DNA of 64,000 nucleotides from Diaporthe sp. PMI_573. Its lineage: Eukaryota; Ascomycota; Sordariomycetes; Diaporthales; Diaporthaceae. Positions 1 to 9,410 of this stretch are shown here, piece after piece; the stretch's first letter is position 1; each line of letters begins with the position of its first letter. Below the pieces are notes generated by a model, which worked only from the letters and a program-made list of their open reading frames with translations, ran no database searches and was not told the DNA's origin. The stretch covers positions 2,480,001 through 2,544,000 of the forward strand of contig JAJTUP010000001.1 of assembly GCA_021399435.1 (NCBI GenBank), in the 5' to 3' direction. The position numbers and the translations under genes are program-made.

Positions 1-2062
1 CCCTCGCTCGAACCTTCCCTCTCTTCCCTGCCGTTTCAGCCGATCCCGATTGCCTGATGGCCACCAGGACGTGCCTGACAGTTCAGTGCTGTACGAATTG
101 CGCTGTCTGTCGGTCTGTCTTTCTACGCAGTATTTGGGAGCATGAGCATGTGAACATACTCGGGTGCCAGGTCTCATGGTCGACTCAGCTGTCCCCCGGT
201 ATCAGTGACAGTGTCTGTTCTGTATATCCCAGGCATAGCCGATGACTGGAATGGAACTCTGCAATTGTTTCACATAGAGCCCCGGCTCGGGCTACCTGTC
301 TCTTTTCCACCACAGGCTATGCTGTACAATACTCTGTATTTGGGGGGGAAGGGGGTGAGGGGGGAGGCAGGCAAGTGCCGTGGCCCTTGTCTGCCAATTT
401 CATTACGGCTGCTGTGTTTGTTTATTATTTTTTTTATTACTCTGATTGTCGACGTGCTGGCTCTTGCTGGTGGCCGCCCCGACGACTCCGTCAGATTGGT
501 CTGGATGGAGTCGCAATCACCGAGAGTCGCCATCGCATGTGGCTCCTCAGTCTCCTTTGGGTTGAAAAGGGCAAAGGGCGGCGGCACCTGGGCTTGACAT
601 GGAACAGGGGCCAACTCATGATCCAATTTAGGGAGGCTTCTTTCTCTTATCGCTTCGCCTGGGCATTTTTGCTGCAGCGTCTCAGGTCGTTTCCAACAGA
701 CACCACTCATCACCCGGCCACCCTCGCCCGCTGCCCAGTGCTCCCTGTCCGGCCTGTCGTCTCGAGGCATGCTTGGCTCGGCCGTTACTCGATTACTTGC
801 TTCTCTTGCGTTACACGTGTACCACAGTACGTGCACACTGCCTCTGTGCCACCTCTTTTACGCATACGCAACATGATTATGCAGCATGCCGTGGGAGCTA
901 TCTGGGTCTGAGCCTCTATTTCGCCATCACAGATGGACCAGCCGGATTACCATGTTGAGAAGCTCCATGACAACAGACCGGTGATGGGCGGGCGCCTCGA
1001 GCCGTTGCAGGTGCTCCTGCTCCAAGACGGCCAGGACGGGTGTAGTCCGGGACACCACGCTAATAAAGTTAGCCTCTGTGGGTACCAGCCCCCACAGATA
1101 TCATGTACTTTGTACCTCACTTCTGCACACCGGTGGATAGTCCGCGTGGAAAGGCCACCGTCTGGCACACCTGGCGCCCGGCAACCTCCCGAGGCCCGGC
1201 TCAACAGCTCAGGGAGCTCTCGTCCACTAGCGATTCCATCCACATCATTGTCCTACTAGACCAGATCGTTAGCACGCGCCAAAATGGTCCGACGATCCGC
1301 GATCTACAGTATGCCAATCCAGGCTCCATTTCTCCTCCTCGAAGCGCAACCAGCCTAGCTCGTGTTGTTGGCAACCATTGCACCGAGACCAACTCGCCCG
1401 GCGCAGCAACGGGTCTGGTCCGTCGAGGCCGCCCATCCTTGCGGCATCGCCGCCTGTGGTATGGATGATCCGCAAGCCCGCGCCTTTGTCTCGTACAAGG
1501 TGGGCCACGCGATGGACGTCACCGTCCGAACATGGGTGTCTCCGATATACTGCGGTGCTCGCCTGACCGGCGGCGCAGCGCTTCGGATAAACAGAAGCTG
1601 GCATTCTTTCACAAGATGATCTCACCAGTATAAATACCCGACCGAATACGCGGCTCGCCCCTAGACTACCATGAACTCGCGCTAACCTACTGCTCACTCG
1701 AGGTGATGCGCGGCTCGGTCGTTACCCGACTGCTCGGAGATAGAGCGGGTGGTGAGCGAAACTCGAGACGACCTTTCTGCGATATTGCGTTTCCACACCT
1801 ACACTGATGTTATTAGTGTACCGTTGCGCAGTGTGAACCAAACTCGGCTGATTGTACAGCATCACTCATTTGATAATATCTCGATATGGACACACGTCAA
1901 CAGGAAATGCCAGATGTACAGTATCAAGCCTAAAGTATTGAATGTCAAGCCCAATCACATGTAGCCAGTCAGCGCGGGCTGCAGAGGAAAACCAACTGCA
2001 TATCCCGAACCCACTTCCCGCTGAACAGACTATGCTACAAAGCCCATCTCACCATAAGCGCA
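1..2062. other. Gene-free stretch, 2.06 kb
   Basis: No ORF here has recognisable domain content. The longest, on the minus strand at 270-836 and 1269-1697, look like chance frames. A TATAAATA sequence lies at 1630-1637 with no credible gene after it. Two imperfect copies of a roughly 35-bp segment lie near 764-800 and 1698-1735 and differ mostly by transitions. The right part is the 3' flank of the dehydrogenase gene. Confidence 0.6.
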
Positions 2063-3526
2063 TCAAGCAACGACATGTGTCTCCACAATGTCAGCCTCTA
2101 AGATGCTCTTACGCGCAATACCATTTGCCACGCTCCCTTGCTCCTGATTCCACCGCCAGATCTGGTCACAGACGCCCTCTATAGTGGTACAGAGCCCCTT
2201 ATACCCTATCCCCCCGTCCTCGACCGACTTTCTCGCCTCCTTGTCAACCACCATGATGAAAGCGGCCGGTGTGAATATCGACGGCTGCAAATCCCTCGCG
2301 GGGCCTCTGGGCTCGTGCAGACCCAGCCTCGTCAGGAACGGTACCTTTGCGAGCAGGAGCGACCAGAACTCGACGAGATGCGCGATCAGGTACAGCGGCA
2401 GGGGCGGGAGCCTCGTGACCTCCATGGGCGTGACGGCAAGCTGCTTCGCCGCGCGGAAGAAGTCGTACCACTGTATCGCCGGTCCGGTATCCGTGACAAC
2501 GTACGGCCGCCCCGCACACTGAGGCATGACTGCCCCGTCGCGACCCGGCTGAGGCGCCAGGGCCGCCTCGAAGGCCAGGTGCGCAAGCGATACGTTCCAC
2601 CCGGCGACCTGCTGCTGGATGATGTGAGGCGAGAAGCTGGCGACCTTCTGATGCTTCAGCATGCTCCCGCAGATCACGTCCGTGGGCTGCCCGTAGATAC
2701 CGTTGCCGGGACGGATGCAGCCCGTCCGGAACCCGGGCCCGTTCGCGGAGCACACATCCCGCTCCGCGATGGCCTTGGAGTAGGCGTAGTTGGAGAAGAA
2801 CTCCACGTGCGGCCTGAGCGGCCGGTCGAAGTCGCGCTCGTCGCAGATCTGGAAGTAACCCTGCGGTCGGGACTGCCAGGGGGCGATGAGGAACTGCGCG
2901 GGCCGGAGGCACACCGACGCGGAGGAGGTGGCGACGAATATGTCCGCCCCGGCTGCCCCGGCGCCCGCGAGGACGTTGCGCGTGCCGTCGACATTGACAC
3001 GGCTCGTGCGTTCCCAGAGGGCCAGCGAGCGCTCGCCCGGTCGGATCGTCGCCACGGTGTGGAACACGGTCAGCGGGAGACGCGCGACGTCGCTGGGCCA
3101 GGGCTTGGCGAATGCTGCCTCGACCGAGGCCGGGTCGGTGATGTCTGTCTTCACGTGGTCGACGGCGGCGACCTTCCCATGGGTCATGTCAGACCTGGAG
3201 GGCCTGCTGAAGTCCAGGATGCGTATGGATGAGGGCGACTGGCCCCGGGAGAGGAGGTTGAGAACAATGTCGCCGCCGACCAGACCCGACCCGCCGCACA
3301 CCACGTACCTCCTGTCCAGCTTCGGCGGCAGGGCTCTTGGGAAATCGATAGGCTGGCTGCTCATCCTGTTGTATGTCTCTTGGATCTCGGTCTCCGTCCA
3401 TGGCTGGCTGTACCATGCCCATGCCTCCTCTGGTATGTTCATCATCGTCCGATTTAACCTATACAAGTAGAACAATACCATAGCGACAACGGCGGTCGCA
3501 ACAGCCATAGCCACATTGAGGTCCAT
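2063..3526 (-). CDS. Membrane-anchored 3-beta-HSD/sterol dehydrogenase-like short-chain reductase
   Basis: This uninterrupted 487-aa ORF encodes an extended short-chain dehydrogenase of the 3-beta-hydroxysteroid dehydrogenase / sterol-4-alpha-carboxylate 3-dehydrogenase type. Family members oxidise a 3-hydroxyl on sterol-like substrates with NAD(P). Visible features are an N-terminal hydrophobic anchor (residues about 3-22), a glycine-rich Rossmann motif GGSGLVGG (78-85), and the catalytic pair Y247/K251 in YAYSK. A second hydrophobic stretch near the C-terminus may sit on the ER membrane. I chose the Met at 3526 because it directly precedes the anchor; an in-frame Met 28 codons upstream (3610) adds a sequence without signal-peptide character. 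The substrate cannot be read from sequence. It could be a lineage-specific paralogue rather than Erg26 itself, since there is no ergosterol context nearby. Confidence 0.8.
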   Translation of the reverse strand: MDLNVAMAVATAVVAMVLFYLYRLNRTMMNIPEEAWAWYSQPWTETEIQETYNRMSSQPIDFPRALPPKLDRRYVVCGGSGLVGGDIVLNLLSRGQSPSSIRILDFSRPSRSDMTHGKVAAVDHVKTDITDPASVEAAFAKPWPSDVARLPLTVFHTVATIRPGERSLALWERTSRVNVDGTRNVLAGAGAAGADIFVATSSASVCLRPAQFLIAPWQSRPQGYFQICDERDFDRPLRPHVEFFSNYAYSKAIAERDVCSANGPGFRTGCIRPGNGIYGQPTDVICGSMLKHQKVASFSPHIIQQQVAGWNVSLAHLAFEAALAPQPGRDGAVMPQCAGRPYVVTDTGPAIQWYDFFRAAKQLAVTPMEVTRLPPLPLYLIAHLVEFWSLLLAKVPFLTRLGLHEPRGPARDLQPSIFTPAAFIMVVDKEARKSVEDGGIGYKGLCTTIEGVCDQIWRWNQEQGSVANGIARKSILEADIVETHVVA

Positions 3527-4160
3527 GATTACGGTCCACGCGGCCCTCCTAGAAGGGACCCAACACGGGCTGTTGAAGGTCAAGATAGTCAGGGAAGACA
3601 GAGCAGGCAACCGAATAATGTAGCACTAGTCTGCAGGAGAGTGGGCGGCAAGCGTGAGCTTCCTGTCTGCTGACTTAATATACAGACGACTGGGACAAGC
3701 CCAGAGAGATATAGCCGTTTGGAGAAGCGGTAAGGTGAAGACCATTGTAACGGTGGAGAGGTGTTCGTCACTTCGGCGGTTTCAGGCATCCCCTGACAAA
3801 CTAACTGCCACATTGTCATGGCTGTCCAAGCTAAGTTTGCTCCAGCAATAGCCATCACCGAGCTTCTGTCTTGATTCATATCTGAGGGTCGCAACCGCTG
3901 TCGCTTTCAAACTAGATGACTTGCCATTCTGCTGATAGAAGAGCTCAATCCTTTCGCACATCTCACCAAATCCTGATGCCAAAACGCATCGCTTCACATG
4001 GATCGACCGCGTGCGTCTGAGGGGAAAGATGCTTTCCTCCGCCAGTGTTGATGAGACCGCATCACCTTAGTGTAGATGCTGCATGCCCTGGCAGTAGAGG
4101 GAGCAGGATGGGCTGGCTGAGCAAAACCGCAGTTGTGAAGTCGCTCTCCCATTACAAGGC
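3527..4160. other. Intergenic, 634 bp, upstream of the dehydrogenase
   Basis: This is the promoter side of the minus-strand dehydrogenase and the 3' flank of the next minus-strand gene. No repeats, RNA genes or convincing short ORFs were seen. Confidence 0.5.
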
Positions 4161-4708
4161 TCAGAACTGGTAGGCTTTAGTCTCGCTCTCCGCCTGGCGC
4201 TCCTCAGGCTTCTTGATACGGCCATGTCCCTTTGGATACCGGATGTTGGCATGCTCCGTGCTGTCAGCCTCCTGGGACTCGCCCGATTCATCAGGGACGG
4301 CGACTCTGGACCGCAAGGGCCCGACGAGATTGTTCTCGACATTCGGGATCAGGCTACCATCGTCCCGGATCACGTCCTGCTCCTTGAGCTCGTCCTCCAT
4401 CTCGCTCTGGGCCTTGAGGTATTCGTTCATGATGTAGTCCCTGTCGTCCTTTAGGCATCGGATGTAGAACCGGTCGCACTTTTCGTCCCACGCAAAGTTT
4501 GCCTGCTCCTGCGCCGTGTTAGTAGGGCAAGACGATCCCACACAGCCTCCATGTCGTGGCCAAGGTTTTCTGATCTTTCAGTGGAAGAACTTACTAGGTC
4601 GCAACTCTCCAGAGCGCCGAGGATGCGCTTGCTGCCCTCTGGCAACCAAGACCAGAGACTCGACAGGTAGAACTCGACAATTTGCTGGTTGGGGGACGAG
4701 GCAGCCAT
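4161..4708 (-). CDS. Unknown 153-aa protein, two exons
   Basis: Exons are 4595-4708 (38 codons) and 4161-4508; the intron 4509-4594 is 86 nt. The minus-strand donor is GTAAGT. The acceptor CAG is preceded by a perfect CTACTAAC branch point, and both junctions are phase 0, so the splice model is strong. The N-terminus is tryptophan- and leucine-rich (LSSLWSWLPEG). It is followed by a Cys/aromatic segment (CDRFYIRCLKDD), a charged helix, and an acidic then basic tail ending in YQF. No signal peptide or membrane span is seen. I do not recognise the family. The precise intron and compact exons argue that it is real. It may act as a small adaptor, but nothing in the sequence assigns a function. 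Confidence 0.6.
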
Positions 4709-6132
4709 GATATTCAGTTGGTTGTAACAGGCAAATAAAGACTGATAAGGTTGTCTTGATTGATGATCTGTCTGCCTTGAGAGTGGTCACTGAAAACCGT
4801 ACCAGGGCGTAGACGATGCAATGAGGAGGAAGGCATCGACCTGCTGCTCTGACTGCTGTGTGGCGATGGCTGAGCTGTAGGTGGGCAGAGCTTCTGGGAA
4901 CGTGAGGAAGGAGGTCTCGCTTGAGGAAATAGCAAAACGGAGATGGACAATTGAGGCAGGTACGCGCTGAGGACAGTTGAGCTATGGAGGTACCTAACTA
5001 CTAAATGACTTAGTAAATAGCAACGCCGTCTGGAAGCTCGCCGATGATTTGCTTACACTTGGGATGGTTGCTATTGAACGGCGAAGTTTGTCTCGACTGA
5101 ACGCAACACCACGGCAGAACAATGGGTAGTATCGCCAATGCCCCTCATCCCTCCCGTATTTCACTATATTCACAAATGCATGCAACACAGACTTGCCAAT
5201 GGCAAATCTGGGGTTACTGGGAGCTAGGATCAAGAAAACCTACATAGTAGAAACTTAGGTATGTTCACCATCAGAGCTGTGCAGCAAAATAGTTGAGACG
5301 GAACAAGGGATGGAAGGTCGAGGAAACATCCAATGAACCGAGCGGATACATGCATGAGAGGCTCAAGGGCTCCAGTGAAGAGACAGCTAGAGAGACAGGG
5401 TAAGTAGAGCAGATTGATGCATGGCAGACAATGAGCTTGTGCAGTTTCAAAGGGCCGAAAGCTTTAAAAGGTAAAGAATCTCCAAGCACATTGTGTCACT
5501 GCTTCAGATGTGGTATAATTCTTCTTCAATTGTGACAGCCTCCCATGCCACCTTCTATTCTTTGTGTATGAAGTGTGATTAAGTCTCGTGCCCAATCAAG
5601 AGACAAGTATGAACCTATACATACAGGAACTGAAAGTCATCATAACATCATTGGAAAAGATGGTCCTTCATTGTGCAGTTTGGTCTTCAGTAATTGGCAC
5701 TCGTCTTTTTATATTGGGGAAGCTCAACCAAGAGGGGCACCTCCGACTCCCTGAAACACCGTGATATGATGCGCCGCTGCGGACTGATGCCTTGGAAAAT
5801 TGATGGGGAGAATTGAAGAGACCAGGTCAATCCAGGGCGTGTCTGCCTCTGTGCATGGCCGTTAAATTAAGGAGAGTTTGTTTAGTAAGTGTACAGACAA
5901 GTGGGCAATCTTCCGTTTGCCCCTGTCGTAGAACAAAGAGGGACAGTTCCCGGCATCAAGCGTTCGAAATAATGGGTATCTCCGTCTCCAAATCGCAGAG
6001 AAAGCAGGCAGGAAAGTCGTGAAGTAGAGTATCGAAAACGGGTCGACCCGGCTTTATCGACCTTTGCCGAGTGAGCTGGCCCATGAGGAGCCCCTGAGGG
6101 AGTTGGATGGTGTGATCTGTGTGTGGCCTGGC
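4709..6132. other. Intergenic, 1.42 kb
   Basis: Short ORFs such as 4994-5233 and 5271-5489 (minus) lack domain content or good splice context. The right end is the 3' flank of the She3-like gene. Nothing else was recognised. Confidence 0.5.
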
Positions 6133-7566
6133 TCACTGGGCCCATTTGACGTTCTCCTTGATGTTCAATGCCCATCTCAGCTTGTCGAGTGTTTCCTTGG
6201 CCTCCTTTAGCATGCGTTGCTGGTCTGCTTCTGTCTTGGATGCGTTCGTCTTGATATTGTGTAACAGGGCCTCCTGCTCCTTCTTGTAGGCTTCGAACTG
6301 TCGCGCGAGGGCTTCTTTCTGCTGCAACAATTCCTTGATGTTTCCGTCTTGCTGGTCGCATAGCTCCCTCAGGGTAATGATCTTCTCATCGTCCTTTCTC
6401 CTCTCAGCAACCAGACTGGCTACCTCCTTACCCATCTTCGTCGTGGCGCGCTTGACCTCCTCGCCTTGATCCCTCCAGTGGCTGCTGATGGCGTTGTATC
6501 GGCCCTCCATCAGCGCTGCCTGAGTCGTGGCGTCCTCGACCTTCCTGGTCGTCTCGTCTCGCATCTTCTCCATCTCGTCTTTCCAGGTCCGTTCCCTGCC
6601 CTGGGCATCGCTTGTCCGTTTCTTCTCGAGTTCTACAGCTCCCTGCAAGCCCTCGACCTGACGCTCTTTCCTGGCTAGCAGGGTCTTGGTGACGTTGGCT
6701 TCTAGCAGGCGGCTCTCATAATCCGCGACCATCCTCTCCATCTTGTCCTGGAGGAGTTTGGCCTCCCGCCTCGACTCCTCCGAGTTGAGCTTCTCGATCC
6801 GTAGATCTCGCTTCAGCGCCTCGTTCTCCGATATAAGCTTGTTCATGACACGGCCGGTCTTCCCCAGTGCAGCTTTGCCTACTGCCGAGTCAAAACCAGC
6901 CTCGTCCTGTCCATCCGCATTAGCCTTGGCTGCTGACCGCTCGGGCCCTCCAATGCTGCTCTCCCGCTGCGGTATCTCGACAGATCTTGGAGAGGGGGCG
7001 CGTCGATTGCCATCGTGGCTGGCATTGGCCAGGTACTGTTGTGATATCTTGGGCCTCAGGCGACCTGATGGTATCCTGTCTGATGTGCCATTTGGTTCGT
7101 GTTGTCTCCTCTCCATTGAAGGTGACATTGCACTGGCGTTACTATTGGGGGAGCTCGAGAGCACAGAGTTTGAGCGACCGTTGGAAAGCGAAGGCGAGGC
7201 CTCGAGAGAGGAGTCGGCTGGGGGTGTAGGGCCGTCGTCGAAGCTGGTAACGTGCCGGATCGATGCCATCCTCCGGGGGGTGCCGTTTGAACCGTCAGGA
7301 GCCAGGGCTGAGGACGGACGGCGGTCGGAAAGGGAGCTGTGTGGGGGCTTCAACTCGTGGGCTGCCAGGCTGTCGTTGGCGGCGCCGTTTGAGTTTGTGG
7401 TTATGTTGGAGGCAGAGCTGAAGCTTGGTCTGGGCGACTTGGGCGGCTCATCGATGGACAGCCTGGAAATGCTTGAATCTGCTGTCCCGGGCCGGCTAGA
7501 GGCGTCTTTGTCGCGGCGTGTCAGCTTGCTTGCTTTGGCTTTGGGGGAGAACATGAGCTTCCTCAT
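6133..7566 (-). CDS. she3: She3-like coiled-coil protein (SWI5-dependent HO expression protein 3 family)
   Basis: The 477-aa protein has a Ser/Pro-rich disordered first half with low-complexity Ser/Asn/Gly stretches. From about residue 215 to the end it is a near-continuous coiled coil rich in Lys, Glu and Arg. The overall plan, and blocks such as LISENEALKRDLRIEKLN and TKTLLARKERQVE, match the filamentous-fungal proteins named She3. In budding yeast She3 links myosin to ASH1 mRNA; the filamentous members are annotated as RNA-binding transport adaptors by similarity only. The start was placed at 7566 (MRKLMFSPK), where composition becomes typical. The same frame stays open to 7899, but that extension looks non-coding. 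An upstream short exon is possible. Confidence 0.65.
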   Translation of the reverse strand: MRKLMFSPKAKASKLTRRDKDASSRPGTADSSISRLSIDEPPKSPRPSFSSASNITTNSNGAANDSLAAHELKPPHSSLSDRRPSSALAPDGSNGTPRRMASIRHVTSFDDGPTPPADSSLEASPSLSNGRSNSVLSSSPNSNASAMSPSMERRQHEPNGTSDRIPSGRLRPKISQQYLANASHDGNRRAPSPRSVEIPQRESSIGGPERSAAKANADGQDEAGFDSAVGKAALGKTGRVMNKLISENEALKRDLRIEKLNSEESRREAKLLQDKMERMVADYESRLLEANVTKTLLARKERQVEGLQGAVELEKKRTSDAQGRERTWKDEMEKMRDETTRKVEDATTQAALMEGRYNAISSHWRDQGEEVKRATTKMGKEVASLVAERRKDDEKIITLRELCDQQDGNIKELLQQKEALARQFEAYKKEQEALLHNIKTNASKTEADQQRMLKEAKETLDKLRWALNIKENVKWAQ

Positions 7567-9410
7567 TTTGGACAAGGTTTTCCAACACGACTCTTGTCGT
7601 GGCTGGCCCTGGTCCCTGAAGGTGTGGTGTTTGAAAGACGGGAACAGGCGTGCAGTAAACAAATCAGGGGCAATGTGCCGAGCCAAATGACAGACAGTGG
7701 AGCCTCGCTCGCTTTGGCCTGCGTGGCTGCAATCAGGTGTGGATGTTTCAGAAGCACTGACGTACCCTTGTTGTCCCGGTGGATCGCAAAGACAGGATTC
7801 CTCGAGGAATGGGGCCTCCTCGATGTGTTGAAAAGGAAATGGGGCATTTCTGTCTGGCCGACGATGCCTGGGCTGTGATGACAAGCGAGAGCAGCCCACA
7901 GCAGACGCTCAGTTGTGCGGATGTTGTGTCGTATCGTGTCACTCTCAAGGTTTCCCTTTGCTGGAGTCTAACACGAGGCACGGCCGAGGGTTTCCCCTGG
8001 CGCTATGCCGAGTAAGGGTCCTGGCGGCTAGCAGTGGTGCAGAGAACGGCCCTGCGCTCACGTACAGCAGAGCAAGGTCAAGAACGATGTGAAAGAGACG
8101 TTGGATGCTAATGATGCTTTCAGAAAGCGCTGCAGTGAAAGAAGTAGTGCTGATGGCTATAAGGAGTAAGGGACAGCTGACAGTGGCGGGCAACATGCAA
8201 GGGTGAAAGAAAGAAATTAATACTTGTCGACTGGAATCTCGAGGAGTATTCTTGGTGTCTGGACACATCAAACAGCGGCGTTTGTCACTTGTGCTCCTGT
8301 AGTCCTGGGTGGGAAAGGCTCGAGGAAGGGCAGCCAGAGTATCAAGGAAGCCAGGTCCATCCCAAGATCTCATGGAAGATGTTTATTGACTGTGCTGGTT
8401 GAGGCCCATGGAGGAGACCCTGATGATTGACGTGTTTTAAGGCTGATGGTACATATGGGTGACGCGCCTGCTACACCACTGGCGTCTTTCCACGGCAACC
8501 AGGAATGGAGGGAGGGGCTATCCTTGCAACTTTCATTTCCCCTTCCAGAATGCCATTTTGGCAGCCCACTCGGTACATGCCTGATCCTGATCCCAAAATG
8601 CCATCTCCCCTACCACTTGGGGGGTTCCTGTGCTCATTGCGAAGATGGCAGACTCGTCCAGCCGGCGTGTATAAATGGCACTCGGGCCTGACAGGATTTT
8701 CAGGGGACTCCTGCTGGCCCGTGGGCCATCTTTGCTGAAGGGCTGACGAGCCAGGATTTGTGTTGTGCCCTTTTGTTGCCCCAAGGCTCGCATGAAAGAA
8801 TGGATTAGACCCGCCCTTTTAATATCATTCTATGTATTTGCTGACCCATAGCTAACTTACACAGCCCTGTTAATCTAATCTCTTTGATACAGACTTGTGT
8901 GCACGCAGCCTACCAAGTATCAGTTTATTTTCCCGTCTCATGCGATTTTGCGTGATGCTGTGCCTGGGTTCTGTTGCCTTTGGGAGGGTCGCTATTATCT
9001 ATCCATTTCTCGAGCCAGGGTTTAGAGGGTCACAGGGAATGAAAGCTACAAGCCTATGGACCAGACCAAGTGACTCTGAGGCGGACTATAATTCACCAAC
9101 GCATGTAATGACACTCTAGACCCTGTGACAATAGCTCAGGTTTGTCCTTCTCGGGCAGGACAGTTATGTATAATGTGCAGCGTGGCAAGAGGCAAGGGAG
9201 AGTGCACAGCATTTGTAGAGGCACTTACCACAGTAGTCTTCCATTCCGGGCTAGTAGTCTGGGTACCTACCCCGAATATTCGTCCCTCGAGTTAACCTGC
9301 CCCTGAGTCTGGAATAGTTGTGAGGTCAGAGTTTGACTGCACTCACGGTGAGAGGGTGTGAACCTAAGAAGAGCTTTCCTGAGTGAGGCTTAGTATCTAT
9401 AGATCGCAAT
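7567..9410. other. Gene-free stretch, 1.84 kb
   Basis: This holds the promoter side of the She3-like gene and the 3' flank of the GH71 relic. A plus-strand TATAAA lies at 8671-8676 but no credible plus-strand gene follows. No repeats or RNA genes were seen. Confidence 0.5.

Noticed and set aside
1630..1964. TATAAATA box at 1630 with the 71-codon ORF at 1749
   Set aside because: The ORF has no domain and poor start context; TATA-like strings occur by chance.
2138..3232. 364-codon plus-strand ORF opposite the dehydrogenase
   Set aside because: Arg/Gly/Asp-rich shadow of a GC-rich gene; the minus frame carries the Rossmann and YxxxK motifs.
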